Positions 1 through 11,894 of a DNA stretch of 64,000 nucleotides are shown here, one piece after another (positions within the stretch are counted from its first letter, which is position 1; each line of letters begins with the position of its first letter). Made by a program: the position numbers and the translations under genes. The notes below the pieces were generated by a model. That model was not told where the DNA came from and searched no databases. It saw only the letters and a list, made by a program, of their open reading frames with translations. Source of the stretch: Ilex aquifolium (Eukaryota > Streptophyta > Magnoliopsida > Aquifoliales > Aquifoliaceae); contig OX637402.1 of the NCBI GenBank assembly GCA_951799425.1, forward strand, positions 1,240,501 to 1,304,500, read 5' to 3'.

Positions 1-803
1 GACCACCAGAGACTTTCCTTGTAAGAACCTCTCACCACTAGCCAAATCATCTTCTTTACCCAATGAATAATATTTGGGATCAACAATTATATTGAATTAG
101 GTTTTCAAATTATGTCAAACATAATATTTTTCTATTAATATTTACTCTCAGGCTGGATTAATTACCCTGCAATATATGAACTGGATTGTCACATCATGAC
201 ATGCATGCGAGAATAATATTCTTTTATGGAGTTGTCTCCTGTAATATGAATTTTTTTTTTTTTTTTTTTAGTACCGTACCGTTATTATAATTTTTATGAT
301 TTAAGTGATAACTTTTATAAATCATTTATAATTTGAGAGTTATTTGCGATCGATATGAATAATTTTAGTTTAAACATCAAAAATTGTAAATTACAGAAAA
401 AAATTGTAAGTTAAACCATAAAAGTTATAAATGATTGTTAAAACTTATACATGACTCTCAAAAATTATAAATAATCATCAAAGGTAAAAAAAAATTACAA
501 AATTTATAATATGACATGAAAAGTTAGTGTTATAAATAAACTTAATATATATATATATATTCGCATAGTCATCTTGTTTTATTTTGCCAAAAAGTGGGTA
601 TCACAATCACAATCGTGACCCACGGAAAGACCTAATCCAACCACTAGGGATAAACAATTATATTAATTGCAGTTAAAGTAAGCATGACAGCAACCTGCAA
701 CCGTAGTAATGACAACTAAATCATGGCCATGCATCGTATAGATGAGAAAAAAGAAAAACTCAATCCCATGAACACTGAATTTCATAGTGAGCAGTGTGAG
801 CTT
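1..803. other. AT-rich intergenic DNA, no gene seen
   Basis: No supportable coding region. The stretch from about 256 to 545 holds a long T tract, repeated GTACCG and many short variants of 'aaaattataaat'. It resembles the interior of the TIR element at 2675-3019 and may be a decayed relative; this is inferred from motif content only. Confidence 0.4.
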
Positions 804-806
804 TTA

Positions 807-1099
807 TGCTCCATTTGGTACGATGGAAAAATAGAAAGATGGAAAGTTGGAAGGATGGAAAGTGGGATGGATAAATAAAACATCATGTTTGGTAAGGAAT
901 GAAAGTAGGAAGGATGAAAAAGTGGATGGATTAACTTTCCTTCTAACTCACCAAAATCAATCCCTCCAAAATCGGAAGGAAAGTGGATGAAAAGTTAATT
1001 ATTTGTTTTGAGATGTATTTTATTTGTCTATATATCTTTTAATATATACACATATTATATATACATTAATTTCATACAAAAATACAATGATAAAATATG

Positions 1100-1152
<53 letters not shown>

Positions 1153-1488
1153 AAAAAATAAAAAATAAAAAATAATTATAATAAACAAGTCAACTCGTAA
1201 CTCGACACGACACAATTAATTAAATGAGTTGAGTTAGATTTTACTAATGTTCGACATAAATCTGTAATGACTCAACACAAATCTGCCACGATACAACTCG
1301 ATTGTCACCCCTAATCTTATCCAGCACAAAAAAAAAAAAAATATTAGTCATTTTTATTTTCCATCCATCCAACCAAACACGCAGGAAGGAAAGTGTATTC
1401 ATCATACTTTCCTTCCTTGAAGGATAGAAAGTGTATCCCTCCTACTTTCCATCCTTCCTACTTTCCATCATTCTTACCAAACGGAGCA
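807..1488. mobile_element. Non-autonomous TIR DNA transposon (MITE-like)
   Basis: The left end TGCTCCATTTGGTA and the right end TACCAAACGGAGCA are inverted repeats, followed on both sides by inverted 'ggaaag/ctttcc' rich subterminal sequence. The element is flanked by TTA at 804-806 and 1489-1491. A 3-bp TTA/TAA duplication is typical of the PIF/Harbinger superfamily, but three bases can match by chance and the terminus is not a canonical Tourist end, so the superfamily is uncertain. The interior (682 bp in all) has no transposase ORF and carries an (AT)n run at about 1101-1140. Confidence 0.75.
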
Positions 1489-1699
1489 TTAGTGTAATTC
1501 AATCTCTTGATTATGACTGTGATTTCTAATAATAAGGTTCTTTATGTAGTCCAGGCTGTCTAGCTGCGTTGTTTCTCAAATAAGGGTGTGTTGCTAAACA
1601 AAATGATGGTCATTCAATTGAAAGATTGAAGACGGAATAAAATGACAGCTAAACCATAACTGCCTATCATCATTATCATATCATCATCAGTATCATTAG

Positions 1700-2650
1700 A
1701 ATAAAATTTACTAACATCCGTGGAGATTGACCTAATTATAGAGATACCCCTATAATTTTTGAAATATCACTGTACACCCTTATAGTTTATCATGAGTTTC
1801 ACATAATACACCATAATCATTAGCATTACTATTATCATCTAATAGAATAGGTGATGTCATAACATATGTTATAGTGATCTACCAAATTGACCGTCAAGTT
1901 GACTGAGATCTATCTTCTCATATCCTACACTTTCATCTTTTTTATATTTCGTGATAAATTTTTTTTTTTTTATATTTCACACACACGCACACCCATACAC
2001 ACATATACATGTACATACACAAACACATTCATCCAAGTAGTAAGCTAGGGATGAATTTAAAGTTCAATTTGATAAAACTAAATTCTAAATTAATTAAATT
2101 GAATGTTAATTTGACGAAATTAAATTTTAAAATATGAATTTGATGAAATTGAATATGAATTTGATAAAATTAGATATTAATTTGGTATTAAATTGATGAA
2201 ATTTGTGTTACTATGATGAAATTAATATTTGAATTAATGAAATTAAATCTCAATCGATAAAATTGAAGGTCAAGCAGTATTAATTTAATAAAATTAAATG
2301 TTAGTTTGGTATATATATATATATATTCATATTATGTCTATTTGTGTATATAAAAAATAAGAGTTATTTTACTATGACTAAATTATTTTAATATTGGTCA
2401 AATAATTATTTAATTAGAGATTAATTAAATTATAAGTATTGGATAGTATAGTACATAATCCGGTTAAACAAGGGTTTTTTCCTACTGTAGTTAGGGTTAA
2501 AAGGTAATGCAATAAAATCACAATCGCAATCTCCATTTAATCTGTTAATCGACATAATCTAACAGACGGTGACAGTGGCATTTCAAAAATCATAGGGGTT
2601 GTCCCTGCAATTAGGCCAATCTCGGTGAGGTGGCAGAAAAATTTACCCTT
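1700..2650. mobile_element. TIR element with long imperfect inverted ends
   Basis: About 70-80 bp at the left (around 1704-1780) matches in inverted orientation the right end (around 2560-2648). Shared blocks include AAATTTac, GAGATTG-CCTAATT, ACCCCTAT-ATTTTTGAAAT and CACTGT. No ORF with a transposase appears inside. Long TIRs suggest a Mutator-like non-autonomous element. The flanking bases ('tcattag' against 'tcattat') are only a weak target-site duplication, so the exact ends are approximate. Confidence 0.5.
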
Positions 2651-2674
2651 TTCATTATTATTATTATTAGGAGT

Positions 2675-3019
2675 AGTTTATGGTACCAAAAAAAAAAAAA
2701 GGGGTATCGTACCAACATTTACAAAATTTTTTGAATATTTTTACTACTTTTATAGTAATGTTTTTACCACTTTTGTGATAACTTGCGACCAATCGTAAAA
2801 TGTTAGGATTGTTCGAAAGTAAAAGTGGTAAAAAAAATTACCACATAAGTTATAAAAATACCCCACAAAAATTGTAAAAATACTTACAAAAATTGTAAAT
2901 CACCCACAAAAGTTATAAATTTTTTTGGGTAAAATGACACACAAAAATTATAAAATACAACCATTAAAATTATAAAATTTGAAGGTACATTACTGAATTT
3001 TTTTTTGGTATCCTAAACT
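2675..3019. mobile_element. Small TIR element with A/T homopolymer ends
   Basis: The left end AGTTTATGGTACCAAAA followed by an A tract is the near inverse of the right end, a T tract followed by GGTATCCTAAACT. The 345-bp interior is non-coding and rich in 'aaaattataaa' variants. Trinucleotide ATT runs flank both sides (2653-2670 and 3025-3047), so the insertion seems to lie in a microsatellite and the target duplication cannot be read securely. Confidence 0.5.
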
Positions 3020-3938
3020 TCGCTTTATTATTATTATTATTATTATAGTTCAAACTGCTATTACTGGTATCTTGAAAAAAAAATTAGATGTAAGCAGTGT
3101 AGAGAGCTCGTTTCTAGAACTAAAACTAATGACGCAAAGGTACAGTAGAATAGGACAAATTCTCGAAAAGTATTTCCTTATTCCAATGCAAAAAGATGTG
3201 TATGTAATGTATTTTACCACACATAATACGGTCGTATATTGAGTTAGTCACACATTGTTTCAAAAGAAAAAGGAGTGGAAAGAGAGGAAATTAAAGAACT
3301 CGGCAAAAATTTGCATGGCAAAATAAACACAGTAAAACAAAAAGCAATGTGTTTGGACTCAATGGCAGATCCAATGTACTTTCCAACAGACCATAGTTAA
3401 GAATGTTGGTTACATTTAAATGAAAGCTTTAATGATGTTGTCATTATGAATAACTACAAACCAAATAAAAAATAGCAGTAGGAATATTCAGAAAACTACA
3501 AGTACAATTTATTAACTCATAAACATGTACATATTTGTGATCTAATGAAGAAATTAAGGTTTCAGTTACGGCTGATTTGTCGAGACTCATTCAGTGCAAC
3601 GACCCTTTTGGCGGTCGCCTGGTGGGGGAGTGAGTGAGTTCAGAAATACCAGTAAATCACAACATACAAGTATTATTTTTCCACTTTGCTATAGGAAGAC
3701 TGCTTTTTGAACATTATTCATTACTCTTTTTGAAACATAGCTCTGATATCACTTGTTGAAATATAATTTTGATATCACTTGTTAATTTTACATAGCAGAC
3801 AATTAATACAAATAATATTTATTTAAAGACAGGAATTCAAAGATAAGAAAACAATAAAATAAAATACAAAGATATACCATGGTTCGATATAGAGTACCCA
3901 CTTTAGTACACCGTACCTATATCTACGGACCAAAAACT
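3020..3938. other. No gene; probable relic of an older minus-strand LTR element
   Basis: Non-coding. At about 3730-3775 the phrase 'tctgatatcacttgttg' occurs once and a shorter 'tgatatcacttgtt' once more. This resembles the reverse complement of an iMet-type primer-binding site and leader, so an old minus-strand retrotransposon may begin here. Sequence up to 3938 appears to continue after the copia insertion at 11895. Confidence 0.35.
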
Positions 3939-4142
3939 TGATAACGTTCATGGATCAAAGTCTGATGATAGCCACAAATAATTCAAATACTCTAGTAGAT
4001 CGTTGATAGGCATTATCTTAACTTTTTATTTATCTTATACTTACCCATTTAATTGGGTCACATTCACTTTGTAATATTTTTATATAAACTGAATACAAAC
4101 TCCTCTTATCTCATCGTGAGATAGAGTTCTCAAAACTCTTTA
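3939..4142 (+). repeat. Copia 5' LTR
   Basis: Starts TGATAACGTT and ends CTCTTTA, immediately before the primer-binding site. It matches 11691-11894 at the same length with eight substitutions. The terminus is TG...TA rather than TG...CA. Confidence 0.9.
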
Positions 4143-4154
4143 TGGTATCAAAGC
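4143..4154 (+). other. Primer-binding site, tRNA-iMet type
   Basis: TGGTATCAAAGC directly abuts the 5' LTR. It differs from the perfect initiator-methionine complement TGGTATCAGAGC at one position. Confidence 0.8.
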
Positions 4155-4247
4155 TTTTAACAGTGAGATAAGAGAGTTCTGTTGTTTTTTCTCTTTTTTT
4201 TTTTTTCATCAGACTCTGTCTATCAGATTTTTTCCTTCTTTGAAGAC

Positions 4248-4973
4248 ATGTCAACTACGTCCAGCTTTCCTACCCAAAGCCTGTCTTCAGCAACCGAAAT
4301 TCCAGACTACCCATACCCAGTGACGCAAAACATTGCTAATTTTGTGTCGCTCCGTCTCTCTTCGACTAACTTCCTTCTATGGAAAACGCAAATGCTCAAC
4401 ATTCTTGAGAGTTATGATCTTCAAGGATTTATAAATGGTGACATCAAACCACCATCTCAGTTCATCACAATTGGTGAATCTGATTTCGAACCTAATCCCG
4501 CATTTGTCAAGTGGCGCAAGTCTGATCGTCTCGTTAAGGGATGGCTCACTGCCACTCTTTCAGAAGATGTGCTCGGCATTGTTGTAGGCCTTAACACTAC
4601 AGTTGAGGTCTGGAATGCCTTAGTCCATGCTTTTGCTCGAGTTCCGTCTGACCGCAGTCTCGCCCTGAAGCAGCGGCTCACTTTCATGACCCGCAGGAAT
4701 GATACCTTAGCAGTCTATCTACGATGGTTTAAAGCAGCTTGTGATGATCTTGCGGCCATAGGAAAGCCTGTTTCCGATCACAAGAAATCTTGGTGGCTTC
4801 TCAATGGGCTTGGCAAAGAATATGAAATTTTTTCAACAATGATGCTTCACCCTCCCGTTCCTCCATATTCTGAGGTTGTAACTATGTTAGAAAGTTATGC
4901 CGATCGTCATCATCTTGACGCTCCTCAAATGGCTTTTTATGGGCAACGTCCTTCCACTCAATCCCACTGGTAA
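4248..4973 (+). CDS. Copia Gag (UBN2-type), frameshifted at its end
   Basis: Structural Gag that would assemble the cytoplasmic virus-like particle. The first ATG consistent with the family is at 4248 (MSTTSSF...); the upstream T tract is leader. The protein carries the plant copia Gag core: LRLSSTNFLLWKTQ, a W-A-L-V-H-AF-RVPSDRS region, then LKQRLTFMTRRNDTLAVYL and SWWLLNGLGKEY. The frame stops at 4971, but a Gag-like reading (GNSNKFKRHGGPP) resumes one base away, so a small deletion truncates the protein before the zinc knuckle. Confidence 0.85.
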   Translation: MSTTSSFPTQSLSSATEIPDYPYPVTQNIANFVSLRLSSTNFLLWKTQMLNILESYDLQGFINGDIKPPSQFITIGESDFEPNPAFVKWRKSDRLVKGWLTATLSEDVLGIVVGLNTTVEVWNALVHAFARVPSDRSLALKQRLTFMTRRNDTLAVYLRWFKAACDDLAAIGKPVSDHKKSWWLLNGLGKEYEIFSTMMLHPPVPPYSEVVTMLESYADRHHLDAPQMAFYGQRPSTQSHW

Positions 4974-5940
4974 TTCCAACAAATTTAAACGACATGGTGG
5001 ACCTCCTGCAACATTTAACTCCAAAGGGAGAGGTTTTTCTCAAGGCCATAATTCTGCCCCAAAATAGGGGTAGTCTTCTACTTCTTCTCATAAACAGCCG
5101 GCTTATGCCAATAAGGCCGAAACCCCCATCTATCAGATTTGCAACAAGCGAAATCATACATCACTCAAGTGCTTTAACCGATTCAACAATTCCTTCTCCA
5201 CAGACAATATTCCACAAGCACTTGCGGTTGTAAAATTTGCTGATACTCAGGACTCTGCTTGGTTTCCGGACACAGGCGCCATAGATCACATCACGAGCAA
5301 TCCAGGTAATATCCATTCTTTTCTCCCTTATCGCGGCTCCGATGGTGTCATGGTTGTAAATGGCCATACTTTGCCGATCACTCATACTGGTTAAGCCACA
5401 ATTGGTGTTGGTACTTCATCTCTTAAATTGAATAATGTGCTATTGGTCCCAGATATAAAAAAAAGATTTGCTTTATGTTAGCAAGCTTACCACTGAATTT
5501 CCTCTCACTTTTATATTTGATGGGCATGGTTTTGTGATCAAGGACTTGATGATCAACAAGATAGTGGCGAAAAGGAGTAAGCACAGTGGATTGTATGCCT
5601 TGGATGAAGCTCCAGCGGCCTGCTTCTCTCATTGGTTTCGACAAGTTGATAATGTTTGTTGGCATCATCGTCTAGGGCATCCACATCAACGTGTCATCGA
5701 CTACTTGCACTCTAGAGCATTCATTTTGACTCAAAAAATAAGTCCTCTATAGTTTGTACTAGCTGCCAAATGGGCAAGTCATGTCGTTTACCATTTTTAT
5801 AGGTTGATCGTGAAATAAATTCACCATTTCATAAAATTCATTGTGATTTTTGGGGACCGGCTCTGGTTAGATCTAGAGAACAATTTCGATTCTATGTTAT
5901 TTTTGTTGACGAATTCACCAATTTTACATGATTTTTTCCT
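4974..5940 (+). pseudogene. Copia zinc knuckle, protease and N-terminal integrase, broken
   Basis: Continues the polyprotein in several frames. A zinc knuckle is readable near 5131-5170 (ICNKRNHTSLKC), but the first cysteine of CX2CX4HX4C is replaced by tyrosine. The aspartic protease active site DTGA is encoded at 5269-5280 in WFPDTGAIDHIT. The integrase zinc domain HHRLGH lies near 5663, with CTSCQMGKSC near 5757. The start of the catalytic core (HCDFWGP) follows. Stops and frameshifts interrupt the region, including an in-frame TGA at 5929-5931 where tryptophan is expected. Not expressible as one polyprotein. Confidence 0.8.
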
Positions 5941-7746
5941 ATGCGGTACAAGTCTGATCTGCTTGCATGTTTTGATCAGTTTTACAAGTATGTCACATGT
6001 CAGTTTGATGCCAAAATTCAGGTGTTTCAAAGTGACAAGGGTGGTGAATTTGCTGCTACTCCTTTCAAACAATACTTGGCAAATAAGGGTATTCATCATC
6101 AATCTGCCTGTCCCAAAACCCCCGACCAAAATGGGAAATTCGAACGAAAACATCGCAATATCACAGAATTGGGACTTACTATGATGTTTCATGCTCATCT
6201 TCCACAACGATTTTGGGTTGATTGTTTCTCTATGGCTGTTTTTTTAATCAATCGTTTACCATCTCATCGTCTTGGAATGGATTCTCCGTTTCTTCGCCTC
6301 TATGGAAAGCCTCCGGATTATTCTACATTTCGTGTATTAGGATCCAAATGTTTTCCCTATCTTGGAGACTATCGAGCAAACAAATTACAGGCCAAATCCC
6401 TTCCTTGTGTATTTATTGGCTACAGTATCAAGCATAAAGGATACAAATGCTTTTATCCACCCATGGGCCGTGTATATATCTCTCGCCATGTTGTATTTAA
6501 TGAAAAAGTTCTACCTTTTTTGGAGCCCACTCGCTTATATGACACAGGGTTTTTTGATGGTGATCTTTGCACATTTTCAGATTGGGAATCGCCTTCCAGT
6601 AGTGGTGCCATCCCAGCCCCATCTGCCTTTGCACCCCCTTTGCCACCTGGATCAAAGTCTGATGATTCTTCTAGTTCAACGCCCCCTGTACTCTCTGGAC
6701 AGCCCACTACTCCTCTTTTTGGCCAAGGTTCCATGAATGCACTGGTTTCACCATGCTCTTCCGCAATATCCCCACAGTGTACATTGCCACTGTCCAACAG
6801 TTCACGAGCTACATCACCTGACCCCAGTTCATTGCCTGATGCATCTAACATGCATTCTGCTGCCTTACCACTACCTCCACCACATCCCATGATCACACGC
6901 TCCCAGTTGGGCATCCAAAAACCAAATCCTAAATACCTAAATCTTCATATTTCTCATCCTTATGGTGACATTCCTACTGAACCAAGTTCTATTAAGGCTG
7001 CCAAACAACACCCTGGTTGGGTAGCTATCATGGATGAGGAGTTGGCTGCGTTAGCTGCAAACCAAACTTCGGTTTTATTTCCCTTCCGTCCTGAGATGAA
7101 TGTTGTCGATTGTAAATGTGTTTATAAGACTAAGCTCAAGTCGGATGGCTCCCTAGACCGACTAAAAGCTCACCTCGTGGCAAAGGGGTTTAATCAGGTC
7201 GATGGGATCGATTTTTCTGAGACATTTTCTCTAGTCATTAAACCTGCAAGCATTCGCCTTGCTTTGACTGTTGCCATGGTTAAAGGATGGGAAATTCGTC
7301 AGCTAGATGTCAAAAATGCGTTCCTTCATGGTTCACTATCCAAACCAGAATACATGGCCCAACCTCTTGGCTATGTTGATTCGTCCTATCCCACTCATGT
7401 TTGTCAACTCAGTCGTGTATTGTATGGTCTTAAACAAGCTCCTCGCGCTTGGTTTGACCGAATTAGTGAGTTTCTTCTCATAATTGGATTTTATTATACT
7501 ACAGCTGATCCCAATTTATTTACATGTTGTTCACATCATGGTATTCTTGTATTGCTTCTTTATGTTGACGATATGATAATAACAGGTGATAACCCTTCTC
7601 GGATCCACTGGCTCATTTCCACTTTGGCACGCGAGTTCTCTATCAAAGATGTAGGGTTCCTTCATCATTTTCTTGGTATTGAGGTTCAACGGTTTGCTAA
7701 AGGCCTGTTTTTCTCTCAAACCTACTATATTCTCTTGATCTTTTAA
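5941..7746 (+). pseudogene. Copia integrase core and reverse transcriptase (601-codon open segment)
   Basis: The longest open segment of the copia pol; its first ATG is fortuitous because the frame continues upstream through a TGA. It encodes the integrase core (QSDKGGEF, then PDQNGKFERKHR with the catalytic glutamate), the GKPPDYSTFRVLGS connector, a proline/serine-rich linker, and the reverse transcriptase from about codon 365 (DEELAALAANQTSVL, VYKTKLKSDGSLDR, LDVKNAFLHG, LYGLKQAPRAWF). The catalytic YVDD is at 7561-7572. The frame ends near 7744 because of an apparent two-base CT duplication at about 7731-7735, after which the C-terminal RT continues in another frame. Confidence 0.88.
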
Positions 7747-7757
7747 ATCGTGCATCT

Positions 7758-8179
7758 ATGGGAGCTTGTAAACCCATTTCCACTCCGATGTCTGCCAAAG
7801 GATGCATGATTTCCTCGGGTAATGAGCCATATCCCAATCCTACTACATATCGCTGTATTGTTGGGGGATTACAGTACCTTACTTTTACTTGTCCAGATAT
7901 TTCTTATAGTGTCAATTTCATTTGTCAATTCCTGCATCCTCCTACAATGGCTCACTTTCAACTCGTTAAACGCATTGTACGTTATGTTCATGGCACTGCT
8001 CACTTTGGCTTACGCATTTTGGCATCTAGCACCCTAGACCTATATGCTTTCTCAGATGCTGATTGAGCAGGTTGCCCTAGCAGTCGTTGATCGACAACTG
8101 TGTTTTGTACATTTTTAGGTGGCCATTGTATTTCTTGGAGTGCTAAGAAACATTCCACGGTTGCTCGCTCTAGTGCTGA
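7758..8179 (+). pseudogene. Copia RT C-terminus and first half of RNase H
   Basis: Encodes GACKPISTPM, YRCIVGGLQYLTFTCPDISYSVN and the RNase H start LYAFSDAD. A TGA at 8064-8066 replaces the expected tryptophan of SDADW, and another TGA at 8088-8090 replaces an arginine. Both fit C-to-T decay at methylated sites. Coding continues to SSA at 8179, where the solo LTR is inserted, and resumes at 11343. Confidence 0.85.
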
Positions 8180-11100
8180 TGTGACGCCCCAAAATCCCGG
8201 GGGTCCGTTGATTACCCATCAACCCGCGGAATACCCGTAGATACCGAGTAACTCGATATCACACCGTTATGCCCCATTTACCGGGGTCCATAACTTAACA
8301 AAATTTGGGTAGAGTCTCCTTTGTACGGGGAGCTCTACCCAAAACCCAACCTGTGCAATATATATTCAAATGACCCATCCGAGGTCCAATATAAAGCAAT
8401 GACCGCACCGGGTCCATTTATAAGTAAACATTGGCCACACTGGGTCCAATTTTCCATACTTATATCAAAACATGCAAGGTTATTTTAAAAACAATCCATA
8501 TACGTTCTAATACAGTTATTTGTAAAAGACTACATGTCCAAAAACATAATTTCCGCAAGTGTTTTACAATAACACAAAATAAAGCCACATACGGCTTTCT
8601 TCAAACATGAGGGTCCAACATGGAGCCATCCGCCGGTGTATCTCTCCCACCTGAAATGTTTCCCGTATAGGGTGAGCCAATGCCCAGTAGAGAATTTCCT
8701 ACAGAGGCTACTCCCCCCCTTAGATGCACATGAAGAGTGTACATGCAACAATTTACACACACATCCACTATTCCTTAAAAGAACATGCATTAAGGGCTGG
8801 ACTTCTACTATGTTATGCCATGAAATGAGATGTGACTCACTCATGCAGATTTCCCCGAGTCCTCCCCGACTCACACGACACAATGCAGTACCAATATGTA
8901 ATGAACCCGTCATTGACGGAAAAACATCCAATGATCGCTTTGAATAAAAATCATGCATTTTATTAAGCAGATCATTATGGGATGATACTCATTGACAGAG
9001 TATGTTTTTATTAACAAAATCTTGTGTCTTGTTGGGCAACGGATTTTGGTATCTCAACCTCCGGTTCCGTAAACACCAGTACTTTTCTGGAATTTCACAG
9101 CCGGCAAAGTTCCTGAACCATGTGACTGGGCTTTGCACCCGAGGGAGAGTCTAGCCCTACTTGCTATATCCGACACAAGTTTTTCTCATGCAATCATGCG
9201 ACTTCATGTGACCATCGATCCACATTTCCAAGTCCACATATCAACCACCAAATAAGGTGTTTGATTAAACATGCACCTCACACCCCCACACCCATGACTT
9301 ATGCTCATGAATGTGATGCTCCCATACACATGCAATGCAATGCCTCATTGCACACTTTCCACATGTTCAAGATGCAATGAATGCCTTATGAACAATTTAA
9401 ACCACATATCAACATATGTCATGGCAATATATGTCTTAAGCATACAATTACCATAAAACATCATGAAACTAATATCTTAGCAACATATTAACATATTTCA
9501 CCACAACATTCAACATGCTAAACATAGTCATGTAACACATGATTTCAATCACTCAAGGTGTTTTATCAATCATCTTCAAGGCAACCTTCATGTTGAACAC
9601 AAATCATGCCCAAATTCCACTAAGTTACAAGAAAATTCACAAGTAACTATCATGCATCATTCTCAAGCTAAGAGATAGCCTAAGCCAATTCTCTACCATT
9701 TTTCCTTAATTCCATAACTATACACAATAGGAGGAACCCAAATGGAAGGAAAACTCTACAAGTCATCCTATAATTCATGTCACCAATCCATTTTATTCAC
9801 AAGACACAATATTAACATTTAGAGTCCCTACACACTACCATGTCCTAAGTGGTTTCACAAAGAATTTCCACACCAAATCTCATGATAGAATTTGTTTCAA
9901 GTCATTTCTACCGGAATAATCCCAAATAGGAGGATCCCTACATCCAATTAAACAAGGAAGTGATCTAGGCCATTTCCATAACCATTTAGTAAGTGTTAAG
10001 TCCCTAACACCCTACTCATCCCATATAAACATTTCATATAAAACACCTAGGTTAGGAATAATCCCAAATAGGAAGAATCCTACAAGTATCATATAACACA
10101 AGAATTTATTCTAAGTAATTTCTACTCCACTATTTCAAGATGGAATATATTCTCTCCATTTCCAACACCCATTTAATCAAGTCACCAACAATAGGTAAGA
10201 GTCCTATACAAGGTCTCATACATCAATCTCTTTCACATGAACATCATAGAATGGAATAAGCCCAAAACAGTCCATAAATTCAACCCAAAACAGTCCATAA
10301 TTTCAGCTCCAAATCAGTCCAAAAACAGTCTACAATTTCAATCCAAAACAACTTAAAAACAGTCCGCAATTTCAGCTCCAAATCAGTCCAAAAACAGTCC
10401 GCAATTTCAATCCAAAACAACTTAAAAACAGTCCGCAATTTCATTCACTTACAAGAAGATATACAAGTAACTTCCATGTATCAATTTCAAGCTAGAATTT
10501 AGCTTAAGTTATTCCTACACTCAATTCTTCATTTTCCTTAACAATACACAAGTGATATACATCAACATACACTTAACCACCACTTATGAACATGCTAGGT
10601 AGGAAATGAACCAAAGTAGGAAGAACCCTACCTCTAGTAGCGTGAAGGGAATGATAGAATTCCCAAAAACACCAAAGAAAGCCTCCAAGACTTGATTTCT
10701 CCAAGATCACCCTTTTGGATCTTCGGTGAAATATCTTGTTTTTGGTACGTAGACGCAGCCCTCGTCGAGGAGATCGTCTTTCACTCTTGGTCTGAAGCAA
10801 TCCGAGCGACGAAACTTCGAAGATCTTGGATTGGAAGCTTGAAGAACTAATTTTCTCTCTTCTCTCTTTTCTCTCCCTTATGGCCGGCCACCCTCTTTGA
10901 CTAAATGAGATATTTTCTCAAAATTTCAGATTTAAGTCTCTATTTATAATTTTAATTGTGCGATCCACATTGCACCGCATATTTCCGACTTCCGGGTCCG
11001 TTTTTCGTCCCAAAACGATTCATTATAACTCGGATTAAGTTCAAATTAATTTTATTTGAATTTTAACTTATTTTTAAGGATATTTTTTTAAAAAAATGTT

Positions 11101-11337
11101 TTTAGGGACCCCTGCCATTTTAGTCGCCACGCAGTCGCCTCGAATGACGTGCAAAAATCCGACTATCTTAGAATTCGACAAAATTTGACAGGGTAACTAG
11201 ATTCCGCATTGCGAATACAATGGCGAACTCCGTTTCCCCCTCCGAGCTCTAGAACATGAGTATTTTAAATACACATTATAGTGGCAAATTACTATTTTAC
11301 CCTTTCCGGAAAAAGTTCAAATTTCCCGGGTTTTACA
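8180..11337 (-). mobile_element. Solo LTR of a chromovirus-like Ty3/gypsy element
   Basis: Starts TGTGACGCCCC and ends GGGTTTTACA, the same termini as the LTRs at 18778, 35468, 39622 and 62123, which makes it minus-oriented. A perfect 5-bp duplication GCTGA flanks it (8175-8179 and 11338-11342). There is no internal region, PBS or PPT, so it is a solo LTR left by LTR-LTR recombination. Removing it with one target copy restores the RNase H reading across the join. It contains a 69-bp duplicated block around 10302-10441 rich in 'aaaacagtcc'. Confidence 0.9.
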
Positions 11338-11342
11338 GCTGA

Positions 11343-11690
11343 GGCAGAGTACCGTGTTATGGCCTCCAAAGCGGCCGAACTCACTTTACTATCTTTTTTA
11401 TTGCGTGATCTCAATATTCCCCTATCCACATCTCCTATATTGCATTGTGATAACATTAGTGCTTTACACATGACAATTAACCGAGTTTTTCATGGCCGGT
11501 CTAAACATATTGAGTTAGACTATAATTTTGTTCGAGAACGGGTGGCTCTTGGTTCTCTAGAAACTTGCTTTGTTCCATCCACCTCCCAACTTGCTGATAT
11601 CTTCACCAAGCCCTTATCCAAGACATCATTCATCCAATTGAGAAACAAACTTGCCCTTTGTCATTATCCTCGTCCGACTTTGCGGGGGAG
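11343..11690 (+). pseudogene. Copia RNase H C-terminus and polypurine tract
   Basis: Resumes the RNase H with AEYRVMASKAAELTLL, then ILHCDNISALHM, RSKHIELDYNFVRE and the terminal LADIFTKPL. These are the standard last motifs of plant copia RNase H. The frame continues into the 3' LTR. The polypurine tract GCGGGGGAG at 11682-11690 ends immediately before the LTR and would prime plus-strand synthesis. Confidence 0.9.
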
Positions 11691-11894
11691 TGATAACGTT
11701 AATGGATCAAATTCTGATGATAGCCACAAATAATTCAAATACTCTAGTAGATAGTTGATAGGCATTATCTTAAATTTTTATTTATCTTGTACTTACCCAT
11801 TTAATTGGGTCACATTCACTTTGTAATCTTTTTATATAAACTAAATACAAACTCCTCTCATCTCATCGTGAGATAGAGTTCTCAAAACTCTTTA
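11691..11894 (+). repeat. Copia 3' LTR
   Basis: Starts TGATAACGTT directly after the polypurine tract and ends CTCTTTA. Same length as the 5' LTR with eight differences. Confidence 0.9.

Larger units (their letters stand above)
3939..11894 (+). mobile_element. Ty1/copia LTR retrotransposon (split by a solo LTR)
   Basis: A complete but broken element: 5' LTR, tRNA-iMet-type primer site, gag, zinc knuckle, protease, integrase, reverse transcriptase, RNase H, polypurine tract and 3' LTR. Without the 3.16-kb nested solo LTR it would be about 4.8 kb. The domain order GAG-PR-IN-RT-RH is diagnostic of copia. The short LTRs and the gag beginning with an LSSTNFLLWK motif fit the Ale/Retrofit-type lineage, though that placement is from memory of family features. 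Flanks are AAACT (3934-3938) and AAACC (11895-11899), a 5-bp duplication with one mismatch. I count eight differences between the two 204-bp LTRs (about 96% identity). Confidence 0.92.

Noticed and set aside
8530..8958. ORFs of 100-140 codons within the solo LTR
   Set aside because: Both strands are open by chance, with no domain and no conservation in the related LTRs beyond nucleotide similarity.
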